Position numbers and translations under genes: made by a program
Shown here: positions 1 to 8,859 of the stretch, piece after piece
Layout of the letters: every line of letters starts with the position of its first letter
Position numbering within the stretch: the stretch's first letter is position 1
Origin: CAZSSM01 sp964609385
GTDB taxonomy: Bacteria > Planctomycetota > Planctomycetia > Isosphaerales > Isosphaeraceae
Length of the DNA: 64,000 bases
Assembly: GCA_964609385.1 (NCBI GenBank)
Contig: CAZSSM010000034.1
Location: forward strand, 3,567 to 67,566
Reading direction: 5' to 3'
The notes under the pieces: generated by a model
The model's input: only the letters and a program-made list of their open reading frames with translations
What the model was told of the DNA's origin: nothing
The model's database searches: none

Positions 1-210
1 CGCCGCGCCCTCTCCTTCTTGGCCCGAATCCTCGCGGAGCGAATCGAGTTGGCCGGCATGGATCCCGGGGTCCGCGCCGAACCCCTGGCCGAACTGCTCT
101 ACGGCGTCGACCCGCTCGACGAGCAGATCGAGTCGACCGCCAAGATGCTTGAGGAGGACGAACTCGGTCCAGACAACTACTCCGGCAGCGTCGCCGAATC
201 GAGCAGCTGA
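1..210 (+). CDS. 3'-truncated-in-window unknown protein (C-terminal end only)
   Basis: The reading frame is open from the first base and stops with TGA at 208-210, so this is the last ~69 codons of a gene that begins before the window. The first possible start is a TTG at 19, but the open frame continues upstream of it (RRALSF), so the TTG is probably internal. The tail is acidic and helical in character (AKMLEEDELGPDNYS) and ends in Ser-rich residues. I do not recognise a family from this fragment. The next gene lies 143 bp downstream with its own ribosome binding site, so no tight operon is evident. Confidence 0.6.
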   Translation, partial: RRALSFLARILAERIELAGMDPGVRAEPLAELLYGVDPLDEQIESTAKMLEEDELGPDNYSGSVAESSS

Positions 211-353
211 TCTCGGACTCTGATCGACTGATCCGATCCATTGATGGTCGCGGCCGGAATCTCAACGAGATCCCGGTCGACTCACCCGACGGATGGTTTG
301 ACGCGATTCCCACTCAGTTCGGATCGCTGTCCCGAACCTTCAGGAGCCCATCG

Positions 354-839
354 ATGATCCCGACCTTGACCTTGATGATCGCCCTACTCGGGGCCACTGC
401 CTTCCAGGCCGCTGGCACCAACCCTTCGACACCTGAAGCCCTCGAGATCTCCCAGAAGGTCTTGGGCCGTGGCGCGGCCATCTTCGATCGCAAGGACGCC
501 GCGGCGATGGGCAACACCTTCGACGACAACGCCAAGCTCAGGCTCATCACCCGTGACGACTCGACCGGCACGGTCCGCGAAGAATCGCGCAGCGGACGCT
601 TCGCCATCGAGTCGTTCTACCGTGACCTCTTCGACAACGATTTGGTCATCGTCTCGAAGAACGAGGTCGAGTACGCACGCCTGGTCCAGCCTGACCTGCT
701 CCTGATCGCCGGCACCTTTCAAATCAAGGCCGACGATGACGTCTCCCGCTATCCCTTCGTCCAGACCCGCGTCCTCCGCGATGAACGCTGGCTGGTTCGC
801 GAGATGCGTGTCTTCGTCTTCAACGAAGCCGATAATTGA
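354..839 (+). CDS. secreted SnoaL/NTF2-like family protein
   Basis: 161 residues. The ATG at 354 is preceded by AGGAG at 341-345 with good spacing. Residues 1-20 (MIPTLTLMIALLGATAFQAA) look like a short export signal. The remaining ~140 residues have the size and pattern of a one-domain NTF2-like cone fold: an N-terminal helix pair with a 'fdrkDaaamgntFddnAklr' segment typical of SnoaL proteins, and C-terminal strands ending in RWLVREMRVFVF. Such proteins bind small ligands or act as isomerases, but the substrate cannot be read here. The fold assignment is inference from pattern only; a simple secreted hypothetical is the alternative. Confidence 0.7.
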   Translation: MIPTLTLMIALLGATAFQAAGTNPSTPEALEISQKVLGRGAAIFDRKDAAAMGNTFDDNAKLRLITRDDSTGTVREESRSGRFAIESFYRDLFDNDLVIVSKNEVEYARLVQPDLLLIAGTFQIKADDDVSRYPFVQTRVLRDERWLVREMRVFVFNEADN

Positions 840-939
840 TCGCGACTCGTCCTACAAGTGAATATTGCACTCTGTCCATTCGAGGATCGGGGTCGGACCA
901 CGATCCTCAAGTCCGGAGGGTTAAACGTTAAGCGCAGGC

Positions 940-2073
940 TCAGGCGATGGTCGCGGCAGCAGGCGCATCCTTGGCCATTTGGCGGAGCACGTCGAGTCCG
1001 CGCTTGAGCGTCTCGTCCGAAGCAGCGTATGAGATCCGGATGTGGGTGTCGCGTTGACTGAAGACCTGCCCGGGGATGATGATCAGGTTCCGACGGATCG
1101 CCTCGGCGGCAAACTCCGAACCGGTTCCCCAAGGGACCTTGGGGAACGCATAGAAGGCCCCGGTGGGCTGAGCCAACTCGAAGTCGTCGGCGAGCGCCTC
1201 GACGACCAGATCGCGCTTGCGGCGATACGCCTCGACATGCTCGTCGATATCCTGCTCGGCGGCCATGATCGCCGCATGCTGGAACGGGCTGGGCGCGCAG
1301 ACAAAGCTGAACTGTTGCAGCTTGGCCATCTCCTGGATCAGGGCCGTCGGCCCGTGCGCGAACCCGACCCGCCAGCCGGTCATCCCGTGCGTCTTGCTGA
1401 ACCCGTCGACGACCAGCACGTCGGGGTTGGTCGAAGCGGGCGAGGCGAACGGTTCATCGTAGGTGAAGGCCGAGTAGATCTCGTCGCTCATCAGCAGGAT
1501 TCCCCGCTCTTGACAGAGCGCGGCCAATTCGCGGAGTTGCTCGGGCGTCGCCACGACGCCGGTCGGGTTGGCCGGGCTGTTGACCAGGATGCACTTGGTC
1601 CGGTCCGTGATCGCCGCACGCACTTTCTTCAAGTCGACCTGGAAGTCAGGATACGTATCGATCACAACGGATGTGCCGCCAGCCAACGTGGTCAAGTGCT
1701 TGTACATAACGAAGTACGGATCGAAGAAGATCACCTCGTCGCCTGGATCGACCGTGCAGCAGAGAGCCAGCAGCAGTCCGCCGGAGGTCCCCGAGGTGAT
1801 CAACACCGATCGGTCGTCATGCCCGTAGGTCCGGTCGATGCGCTCCTGAAGGATCTCACGGAGCGGAGCGATCCCCTGGGTCGGTGTGTAGGCGTTGCGG
1901 CCCTCGCGGATCGCCGTGATCGCCGCCTCCTTGACCGGATCGGCCACATCGAAGTCGGGCAAGCCGATCGACAGATTGATCGGGTCCTTGAGTGACCGGG
2001 CCATGTCGAAGGCCTTGCGAATCCCCGACGCGTCGATCTTCCGCATCCGATCCGCGATCCAGGCATCGTTCAT
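940..2073 (-). CDS. PLP-dependent aminotransferase, class I/II (aspartate aminotransferase superfamily)
   Basis: 377 residues from ATG at 2073; GAGAGG lies about 9 bases upstream. A GTG at 2106 would add 11 residues but has no better site. Fold type I aminotransferase signatures are all present: NSPANPTG (Asn169-Pro170) contacting the cofactor, SDEIY (Asp197) pairing with the pyridine nitrogen, SKTHGMTGWRVG with the Schiff-base lysine at Lys227, and a C-terminal HIRISYA with the carboxylate-binding Arg. The family transfers amino groups between amino acids and 2-oxo acids in the cytosol; the substrate (aspartate, aromatic, alanine or methionine) cannot be fixed from sequence alone. It faces away from the NTF2-like gene and is separated by ~100 bp from the GT-C gene upstream. 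Confidence 0.93.
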   Translation of the reverse strand: MNDAWIADRMRKIDASGIRKAFDMARSLKDPINLSIGLPDFDVADPVKEAAITAIREGRNAYTPTQGIAPLREILQERIDRTYGHDDRSVLITSGTSGGLLLALCCTVDPGDEVIFFDPYFVMYKHLTTLAGGTSVVIDTYPDFQVDLKKVRAAITDRTKCILVNSPANPTGVVATPEQLRELAALCQERGILLMSDEIYSAFTYDEPFASPASTNPDVLVVDGFSKTHGMTGWRVGFAHGPTALIQEMAKLQQFSFVCAPSPFQHAAIMAAEQDIDEHVEAYRRKRDLVVEALADDFELAQPTGAFYAFPKVPWGTGSEFAAEAIRRNLIIIPGQVFSQRDTHIRISYAASDETLKRGLDVLRQMAKDAPAAATIA

Positions 2074-2180
2074 GACCCATCCTCTCCCGATCTGGAACCG
2101 CTGCACACGATGATTTCGTTCGATCCGTTCGATCCGGGCATCCGCCCACCCCGATCATAATCGACCCGAGGACGGGTCGG

Positions 2181-4724
2181 TCAAGCATCTGCGTCGCGAC
2201 CATCCTCGAGCGTCGCATCGCCGTCTTCGGCGCTGGGTAGGTCCTGATCGAGATAACCGCCGATCTCTTCGGGCTCGAGGTAACGGGCGCTCAGCAGGAT
2301 GGCTCGGAGGTCGTCGGGCCGCCGGATGATCAGATCGACGGCCTCGACCAACGCCTCGGGGCGAATCTCCAGCAGGAAGCCGGAGGCCGGGAATCCCATC
2401 CGATCGTAGCGCAGGATCACCTGGAGCAGACGAATCGCCTCGGGATCGTCGACGTTGGTCCCGTGTTCGGCGACCATCCGTGCGGCGCGTCGGAGGGCGT
2501 CGGGGTCGCGTATAGCCCACTCAAACAATGGCTCGTTGACGGTTAAGGCGGCGATTCGCGTCAACCCGTCGCCCCGAAACCGGGCGGCTAGACCGTCGAC
2601 CGCCTCGGCGAGCGTCGGGGACAGCCCGCGGACCCAGTCTGGGGCGACTTGCTTGACCGGTTCCTCGGGCGCGGGCGGTGCGGGGGCGTCCAGGAGCAGC
2701 CAGAGCGCCCAGGCGCGTGAGACGGCTGTCGGGTCGGCGACCGAGGCGACGCGCATTCCATCCAGTTGGCGTGGACGGCTGGCGTACCAGGGCTCCATGG
2801 TGTAGAGCAACCTCGAGAGAGCCGACGCCTTGGAATGCTGGGTCAGCAGCCACATGTAAGGAAACTGATCGCGCGAAAGGCTCCCTAGCTGGATGTCACT
2901 ACGGAGCTGACCCATCTCGCGGAGATAGAGGAACGTCGGCGGCCTCGACATGTCGTTGACCGGCTCGACGGCAGCATCCCGGGGCAGGCGACCATTGATC
3001 TCTTCGAGCGTCGATGGGTTGTAGGCATCGAACCAATAGGAGAGTTCCAATCCGCGCCGCGAAGCCCCTGAGGGGCCCCCAATCAGCGCATTGTAGTAGG
3101 ACAGCTCATAGGGATGGATCGCCGCCAGTTCGACCGCTGAAGGCATCAGTACCAGACCGGCCAAGGTCACCTTGACCAGCCTCGGACCACGACCGATCCG
3201 TCGGATCAGCCACGAGGCCGTCCAGTACGTCCCCAGCCCAGCCAAGGCGGCCAAGAACAGAAACGTTGGCAGGAAGAGCCGGACCCCATCGTGGCAGGGC
3301 GTCGAGAGCATCCGTGCCCCCGGCAAGACCAGCGCGTTGACGAGAAAGAACAGCGGGAGCCGGTCGCGGCCCAGGCAGACCAGTGATCCGACCAACCCTA
3401 GCCCGGCCGCTATCAGCGTTGCGATCGATACCGTCACCGCGATCAACATGAGGCCGTTATGCCAAGGCAAACTATACTCAAAAATCTCGTTGAGATAGAT
3501 AATATGAATATCAGGCAGAGCGTCGCGGCGATTTGTGTTGAGCGTGTAGTAGTGAGCCAGTCGGACCATCGTTTCACGCCACCAGACCGGGTTGCCCAAC
3601 CAGCCGATCAATGGTGCGAAGGCAACGATCGCCTGGAGGACCTCCTGGGCCGGCCGCGTGACCCCCCAAACCGGATCGGTCGGCCGGAGTCGGGCCACGA
3701 CACGTCGGGCGATCCAGACCAGCAACGGCACGGCCAGGACCACCCCTGGCACGACCGGCACATCGGCGCGGATCCCCAGCAATTCCAATGGCAGCGATTC
3801 GAAGGAGGGGATCCGCATTAGGTTCGTTCGACTGGGCGGCGGGAGCCGGTCCGCGAGGGTGAGGATCTGCCAGCCAGCCAGGGCCAACGGAAGCACCATC
3901 AAGCCGAAGGTCACCAGACCATCGAGCCACGCGGCGCGGACCTCGCGACGCCAGACGGCCACCGCGCCGGGCAACCGCGTGACGGCGAGCCAGAACAGCA
4001 AGGGGAGCAGGACCAGCACCGCCGCCATCTTGGTCAGGAAGGCCAGGCCGAGCAGCACGCCGATCAGAACCCGCTCCCAGAACCCCTTGGACGTCCCGGC
4101 CGACTCCGGACTCAACCCATCCCAGAAGGCCAAGGCAGCGCCGGCCCAGATCAGCAGGCCCGGCATATCGGTCCCAGCGATGTGAGCATGTCCATAGAGG
4201 CGGGGCATCAGCGCCAACGCGCCGGCGGCCACAAGCCCCGCGTACGGCGAGTAGCGTCGGGCCAGGAACCCATAGAGCAGCGCCACGACCAGGCTAAATT
4301 CCAAGGCCGGGGCCAGCCGACGCGCGACGATGTCCTGCAGCATGCCGCCGGTCAAGCCATAGCTCAACAGGCTCAATTGCCCGGCCAGCGGAGGGTGGAA
4401 GTTGATCCCGTGGTAACCGTACGGCCAGTAGTAGACCAAGGCCATTGGATCCAGCAGCGGATTCAGGTCAGACCACGAACGGACCGCGGCCAGCCGCTCC
4501 CACCAGTGTTGCGAGAGTTGCTGACTATACTGGTATGAAGGCTCATCCCAGGTGACACCGATGTCGCCGAGCGTGGGCACGATCGACGCCAGGGTCAGAC
4601 TGAAGACGATCCAGCCGCCGAATCGACGCCAACACGGAACGGCACGCTCCGGAGTCGCGGACGAGGCCTCGGGGCGTTCGGCATCTGAGGAGTCCTGATC
4701 GGGAGGGGGGTCGGATCGGCTCAT
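2181..4724 (-). CDS. GT-C membrane glycosyltransferase, ArnT/PMT (GT39)-like
   Basis: 847 residues from ATG at 4724. That start overlaps the stop of the upstream gene as ATGA, so the two are translationally coupled; the frame stays open further upstream, but that stretch shadows the neighbouring gene. After a hydrophilic ~40-residue leader the first membrane segment (WIVFSLTLASIVP) is followed by GVTWDEPSYQY. This is the acidic first-loop motif of GT-C enzymes, which transfer sugars from polyprenyl-phosphate donors on the outer face of the membrane. About ten hydrophobic segments follow up to roughly residue 500, then a soluble tail of ~340 residues containing the AIHPYELSYYNALIGG motif shared with its upstream paralogue. 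The acceptor is unknown. Confidence 0.85.
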   Translation of the reverse strand: MSRSDPPPDQDSSDAERPEASSATPERAVPCWRRFGGWIVFSLTLASIVPTLGDIGVTWDEPSYQYSQQLSQHWWERLAAVRSWSDLNPLLDPMALVYYWPYGYHGINFHPPLAGQLSLLSYGLTGGMLQDIVARRLAPALEFSLVVALLYGFLARRYSPYAGLVAAGALALMPRLYGHAHIAGTDMPGLLIWAGAALAFWDGLSPESAGTSKGFWERVLIGVLLGLAFLTKMAAVLVLLPLLFWLAVTRLPGAVAVWRREVRAAWLDGLVTFGLMVLPLALAGWQILTLADRLPPPSRTNLMRIPSFESLPLELLGIRADVPVVPGVVLAVPLLVWIARRVVARLRPTDPVWGVTRPAQEVLQAIVAFAPLIGWLGNPVWWRETMVRLAHYYTLNTNRRDALPDIHIIYLNEIFEYSLPWHNGLMLIAVTVSIATLIAAGLGLVGSLVCLGRDRLPLFFLVNALVLPGARMLSTPCHDGVRLFLPTFLFLAALAGLGTYWTASWLIRRIGRGPRLVKVTLAGLVLMPSAVELAAIHPYELSYYNALIGGPSGASRRGLELSYWFDAYNPSTLEEINGRLPRDAAVEPVNDMSRPPTFLYLREMGQLRSDIQLGSLSRDQFPYMWLLTQHSKASALSRLLYTMEPWYASRPRQLDGMRVASVADPTAVSRAWALWLLLDAPAPPAPEEPVKQVAPDWVRGLSPTLAEAVDGLAARFRGDGLTRIAALTVNEPLFEWAIRDPDALRRAARMVAEHGTNVDDPEAIRLLQVILRYDRMGFPASGFLLEIRPEALVEAVDLIIRRPDDLRAILLSARYLEPEEIGGYLDQDLPSAEDGDATLEDGRDADA

Positions 4725-6532
4725 GGCGCGGACACTCTCGGGATACGTGTGGAGTTCCGAAGCTGTTGGAGCCGCTCCAATTCGGTGTTGACCTCGATGA
4801 TGTCCTGATAATCGTAAATCAGAACCAAGGGGACGCCGAACTTGGAGATCCTCTTGACTGGCTGATAGTCGGCCAGCAGGATCCGCTCGCGTTGGCCGAA
4901 GGTGCCCGGCCGGTTCTGAACCACATACCACGCTGGTGGGAACTCCGAGGCGAGCTGCAAGGGTGCTCGGAGCCGGCCGACCTCGCGGAGGTAAAACCAA
5001 TTGGTCGGGTTGGTGTGGAAAACGACCGAGCGGTCCGGCGGGGTCTCGCGGTTGAGCCAGTCGATCGCCTCGTCGCTGAAGGCGTCCCAGTAGTAGGTCG
5101 GTTCGACACCGAGTCGGTCGGCGCCGGGCAATCCGCCGATGGCCGGGCTGTAGTAGGACAGCGGTGTGGGCATCAGTAAAGCGATGCTGATCAAGCCTTC
5201 GGCCAAGGCGACGACGATCAAGGCCTTGCCCCAACGTCCCAACGCCGAGGCCCAGACCGCACCGCCCAGGCCGGCTACCAGGGCCAAGGCCCCGACGGCC
5301 GCCAGCAATTGGCGGATCCCGTCGTGGGCCGGCACCTCGGGCATGGCACGGAGTACGATCAGTGTCGCCCATGAAGCGACGAAGAGTAGGCCGATTCGGT
5401 CGCTCCGCCACTTGACCAAGGCGCGGCCGACCCCGGTCAGGCCCAGGGCCAGAAACCCGATCGGTGTGGTGATCGCAATCCAGACCAGGCTGTTGTACCA
5501 CGGGAGCGATTCACGTGGTGTCTGGTAGATCTTGCCGAGGAACAGCGAGGGGATCGACACCGTGACGCCTCGGTTCAGGTTGGAGCCCAGGAACCGCTCG
5601 AGACCGCGGATCGGCTCAGACCACCAAGTCGGGATCAGGCCGTAGAGCACGAGAAACCCGATCGCCCCCCCGACCAGTAATGTCAGCAGGCCGACCCGGC
5701 TGAGCGTCAAGACGGTCCAGACCAACAGCGGGATCGGGATCAGCCAACCGGTCAGCTTGGTGGCCGCCGCGGCGCCACAGAGAGTGCCCAAGGCGATCGC
5801 CCAGCCGATCCGGAGTCGCGCCGGGGAAGCGCCCGGCCCGACCTCGACGGCCTTGGCGAAACAGAGCATGGCCAGGATCCAGAACGAGGCGACAATGCCG
5901 TCATAGCTCGCGTAGTGGGCATGCGCAAAGAGCCGAGGCTGCACCAGCCAGGTCCCAACGGCCGCCAGGGCCGCCCAGGCACCATAGCGACGTGCGAAGG
6001 CGTGGCCGAGCACGCCGGCGGTCAAGCCGAACAAAAGCATCGGTCCTAACCGCGCCCGGGCCAGTTGCTCGCGCCACGGCGTCACCAGATCCCCGATCAA
6101 GCCGACCATCGCGTAGAAGGGCGGGTGTCCATCGGGCTCCTGCCTCGCGAACCGCCAGAACCAGCGAAGCGTCTTTTGCTCCATCAGCTCGGCGCGGGTG
6201 TCGATCCGATCCGGCGTCGGCGTCGTCTCGGAGACCAGTTGGACCAGTTGCGGATCGGGCGGCGACCAGGTCTCGGCGAATCCCTTGGGGTCGGCCATCG
6301 CCTGGAACCAAGCGCGGAGCCGATCCTCACGTCCCAGCGTGTAACCTTCATCCCAGACCATCGCCAGGAACGGTTCCGTCCCGATCAACCAGACCCAGGC
6401 GAGCAGCGTCGCGGCGATTTGGATGAACCAGGGAGCCCAGCGCCCCGATCGACCGGAGGACCCAGCCTCGGGCCTCGACACCGAGGACGTTTCGGTCGCA
6501 GGAGGTGTTGCCTGGGGTTGCGCGTCGGTCAT
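4721..6532 (-). CDS. GT-C membrane glycosyltransferase, ArnT/PMT (GT39)-like, paralogue of the next gene
   Basis: 603 residues from ATG at 6532. The N-terminal ~30 residues are polar, then a membrane helix (FIQIAATLLAWVWLIG) leads into AMVWDEGYTLGRED, the GT-C loop-1 acidic motif. Eight or more further hydrophobic segments follow, with RPRLFAHAHYASYDG between them; the paralogue has MPRLYGHAHIAGTDM at the same place, so both are copies of one ancestral gene. Near the C terminus LSYYSPAIGGLPGA parallels the paralogue again. The stop codon overlaps the start of the downstream GT-C gene (TCATG on the plus strand), a sign of coupled translation and a shared pathway, probably exported polysaccharide or lipid glycosylation (inference). 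Confidence 0.85.
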   Translation of the reverse strand: MTDAQPQATPPATETSSVSRPEAGSSGRSGRWAPWFIQIAATLLAWVWLIGTEPFLAMVWDEGYTLGREDRLRAWFQAMADPKGFAETWSPPDPQLVQLVSETTPTPDRIDTRAELMEQKTLRWFWRFARQEPDGHPPFYAMVGLIGDLVTPWREQLARARLGPMLLFGLTAGVLGHAFARRYGAWAALAAVGTWLVQPRLFAHAHYASYDGIVASFWILAMLCFAKAVEVGPGASPARLRIGWAIALGTLCGAAAATKLTGWLIPIPLLVWTVLTLSRVGLLTLLVGGAIGFLVLYGLIPTWWSEPIRGLERFLGSNLNRGVTVSIPSLFLGKIYQTPRESLPWYNSLVWIAITTPIGFLALGLTGVGRALVKWRSDRIGLLFVASWATLIVLRAMPEVPAHDGIRQLLAAVGALALVAGLGGAVWASALGRWGKALIVVALAEGLISIALLMPTPLSYYSPAIGGLPGADRLGVEPTYYWDAFSDEAIDWLNRETPPDRSVVFHTNPTNWFYLREVGRLRAPLQLASEFPPAWYVVQNRPGTFGQRERILLADYQPVKRISKFGVPLVLIYDYQDIIEVNTELERLQQLRNSTRIPRVSAP

Positions 6533-6538
6533 CGCAAA

Positions 6539-7099
6539 TCAGTCGGTTGAATGTTCGGTACCGATCGGGCCGACCGCACCGGGGGCCGTGCCATTGACTT
6601 CGGCGACGCCAGCTAATCGAAGCCAGCGGGGCTGGGTCGAACGGACCAGCGCCGTCTCCCGACAGTGCGGGAAGGCGGGGCAGCGGACGCATTCGCTCCA
6701 GATCTTCTGAGGGAAGAGCCCTTTGTCGACGGACCAGTAGCCGCATCTCTCGAAGAAGTGCGGAGCGTGCGTCAGGGCAAAGACGGTGCTGACGCCCAAC
6801 GACCGAGCCATCTCCCAGCACCCATCGACCAGCAAGCGACCGATCCCGCGACCCTGTCTGGCTTCGGAGACGGCCAGGCACTTCAGTTCGGCCAGGTCCG
6901 GTTCGTAGACGTGCAGGCCGACGCATCCAACGACCGCTTCAGTGGCTTCCGCCTGATCATCGACAGCGACGAGGAACTCGGTGATCGACTCGTAGACTTC
7001 GCCCGGCGTCCGACGGATCATCAGCCGCTGCTCGGCGAACCGGGCGATCAGCTCGACCATCGTCGGCACATCGTCCACGTGGGCAGGTCGCAGTTTCAA
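6539..7099 (-). CDS. GNAT N-acetyltransferase, N-acetylglutamate synthase (ArgA C-domain)-like
   Basis: 186 residues. The start is taken as TTG at 7099 because KLRPAHVDDVPTMVELI is the usual N-terminal strand and helix of GNAT proteins and no ATG lies before residue 14. Acetyl-CoA-binding motif A is clear (ELKCLAVSEARQGRGIGRLLV). The stretch FALTHAPHFFERCGYWSVDK followed by FPQKIWSECVRCPAFPHC is characteristic of stand-alone N-acetylglutamate synthases found in planctomycetes and cyanobacteria, where a Cys pair follows the acetyltransferase core. This would catalyse the first step of arginine synthesis in the cytosol. It ends 6 bp before the start of the GT-C operon, so it may be co-transcribed with it. 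The family is sure, the substrate less so. Confidence 0.85.
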   Translation of the reverse strand: MKLRPAHVDDVPTMVELIARFAEQRLMIRRTPGEVYESITEFLVAVDDQAEATEAVVGCVGLHVYEPDLAELKCLAVSEARQGRGIGRLLVDGCWEMARSLGVSTVFALTHAPHFFERCGYWSVDKGLFPQKIWSECVRCPAFPHCRETALVRSTQPRWLRLAGVAEVNGTAPGAVGPIGTEHSTD

Positions 7100-7263
7100 C
7101 GGGCTTTCTCGTGGTCCAATGGCCGTTCGGTCGTCTTGGAACGAGCGGATCGGTGACGGGAGGCAAACTTCCGATATCTTAGGCCGGTCCGGGGTCCGAC
7201 AACCACATCGTTTGGTCGTCGCAATCCTCTCAAAGGGCGGCGTGCCTGGAGCGCCCTATGGGC

Positions 7264-7932
7264 TCAGCGCCGGGACGTCGCGGAGGGGACGTTTGCCGAG
7301 CGGGCGTCAGCATCTGGCCCCGGCGATTGGACCTCGGAAGGTTCGTGACGCGACGGCAGGACGCATTCCCGGTAATAGTGGACCATGTGGCGATAGTCGG
7401 GGCCTTGGGCCACATCGCGGAGGCCAAAGACCTCGGCGACCTCGGCGGTCGCCTCCTCCAGCGACCATCCGTCGATCTTGGTCCGGTAGGCGATCTGGAG
7501 CATGCTGGCGCGGTTGATCCCGTGATGGCAATGGAACAGGACCGGCTGCTGCTCGGGATCAGCTAGGATCGCGACGGCGGTGTCGAGCTGCTGATTGATC
7601 GTCCGACCTTGTAGCGCGTCCCGATCATCGACGATCGGCAAGTGTACCCAGCGGACTCCGGAGGCTTCGGCCTGCTCGCGTTCTTGGCGGACGAGCGGAT
7701 GATCGGGCGGATGGGCCAAAGCGACGATCGTCCGGATCTGATGCTCGCGGATTACGCGTGCCAACGGCCACGACTTCAGCCAAGCGCTCCGGTAGAGACG
7801 ACCCGGCTCGACCTCATGGAACTGCTCGGCCAGCACGTAGTCCCAGCCGTGCCGGTACGTCTGCTGCGCGGCCACGACCAGCAGGGTCGCGACCAGAACC
7901 CAACGTACGCCCCGACGCATCCGTGGCGACAT
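7264..7932 (-). CDS. membrane-anchored dual-specificity/tyrosine phosphatase-like protein
   Basis: 222 residues from ATG at 7932 with GGGGGAATAGGG just upstream; the frame stays open upstream, but that part looks non-coding. Residues 5-24 form a single membrane anchor (RRGVRWVLVATLLVVAAQQT). The catalytic P-loop is HCHHGINRAS, fitting HCxxGxxR(S/T) of cysteine phosphatases, with the general acid likely in HLPIVDDRDAL upstream. The order GRLYRSAWLKSWPLARVI, then IRTIVAL, then the P-loop is that of small DSP/PFA-like phosphatases. The catalytic domain would lie in the periplasm or cytosol depending on anchor orientation, which is not resolved. Substrate unknown; phosphoinositide, phosphoprotein or polyphosphorylated sugar are possible. 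Confidence 0.82.
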   Translation of the reverse strand: MSPRMRRGVRWVLVATLLVVAAQQTYRHGWDYVLAEQFHEVEPGRLYRSAWLKSWPLARVIREHQIRTIVALAHPPDHPLVRQEREQAEASGVRWVHLPIVDDRDALQGRTINQQLDTAVAILADPEQQPVLFHCHHGINRASMLQIAYRTKIDGWSLEEATAEVAEVFGLRDVAQGPDYRHMVHYYRECVLPSRHEPSEVQSPGPDADARSANVPSATSRR

Positions 7933-8192
7933 AACCCTATTCCCCCCAAAGGCCTGGTCCACCCGCAAACGATCCCGATCGCGCCGTCCTCCGCGCGCCG
8001 GCACGCTACCAGTCGAGGGATAACCACACAACGTCGGATCGACCAACACGCGGAACAAGTTGCAGAAAAAGGCCGAGGAATCCATCCCGAGAGGATTGAA
8101 GATTAATCGACCGGACACGCATCCTAAGCCAGCAAGCTCCGCCGAATCCCGGAGCCCGAGCCCCCTTCCAACCCAATGGATAAATCCTTTCG

Positions 8193-8831
8193 CTACCCAA
8201 GACCGAAGTCATTGTCTCCTTTGGGAACGAAAACCTCGGGGAGTTCGGGCCAATCAACTCCGGTTTCGTATTCATCCAAGACGTGACTCACTTCTTCATG
8301 GACAATCAAGCTGCGTGACCCTAAATAAACAAGATTTTGAAATAATCGGTCGAAAACAGCTATACATGGTTTTTTTGTGTACCGCGAACTGTAAACAAAC
8401 CCATCAGCTTCCGGAATTAGGTCATACGCTGCGGCGGATAGGGTTCGTCCCGCCTGGTGTCTGGCGTCATGAACGACCGCAGTCGGAGCCCCGATCTTCG
8501 TGGGACCATCCCCTCGCAGGTCGACCACCGCAAGCGGGGATCGGGAACTCAGCGTCGTGACGCAGCGATCAACGAGGTCCGTGTATGAAAGGCATCGATC
8601 CCTTCGTCCTGTAAACTTGTCGCGAATCATGGTTTCCAGGAAAGCACATTTCGTCGAGACTGCAGCATAGAGGACTGCAGAAATCCCCTGCGGATCGGAG
8701 AATCGGCTCATCCCCGGGACAGCCCCTGGGGGACTGCCCCGTTAAGTACTTCGGACGATCCGAACCCAACGGTTGATTTGCAAGTGAACAAGCTGCTTGC
8801 GGAGCCGATCCAGATGGTATTCTCGGGCCAC
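8193..8831 (-). pseudogene. RES-domain toxin with an in-frame stop codon (RES-Xre system)
   Basis: Reading from a GTG at 8831 (GAGG at 8845-8842) gives REYHLDRLRKQL and INRWVRIVRST, then TAA at 8744-8742, then RGSPPGAVPGMSRFSDP and the rest of a RES domain to 8193. The N-terminal part fits the first strand of RES NAD+-degrading toxins, so the TAA looks like a single-base nonsense change. An ATG at 8711 (MSRFSDP) would give a 172-residue product that still holds the expected catalytic positions: Arg3, Tyr15, Glu26 (Tyr-Glu spacing 11, as in characterised Res) and a Ser in DGFVYSSRY at about 108. So the toxin is either inactivated or made in N-terminally shortened form. It lies 28 bp downstream of its antitoxin. 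Confidence 0.75.
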
Positions 8832-8859
8832 GAGCCATGATCCTCAGGGCTTAACGGGC

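Noticed and set aside
1042..1995. 317-codon frame opposite the aminotransferase
   Set aside because: Antisense shadow; the aminotransferase motifs fix the real strand.
8569..8838. 89-codon frame overlapping the RES gene start
   Set aside because: Different frame from the RES domain, no domain similarity; the same-strand RES frame explains the region better.
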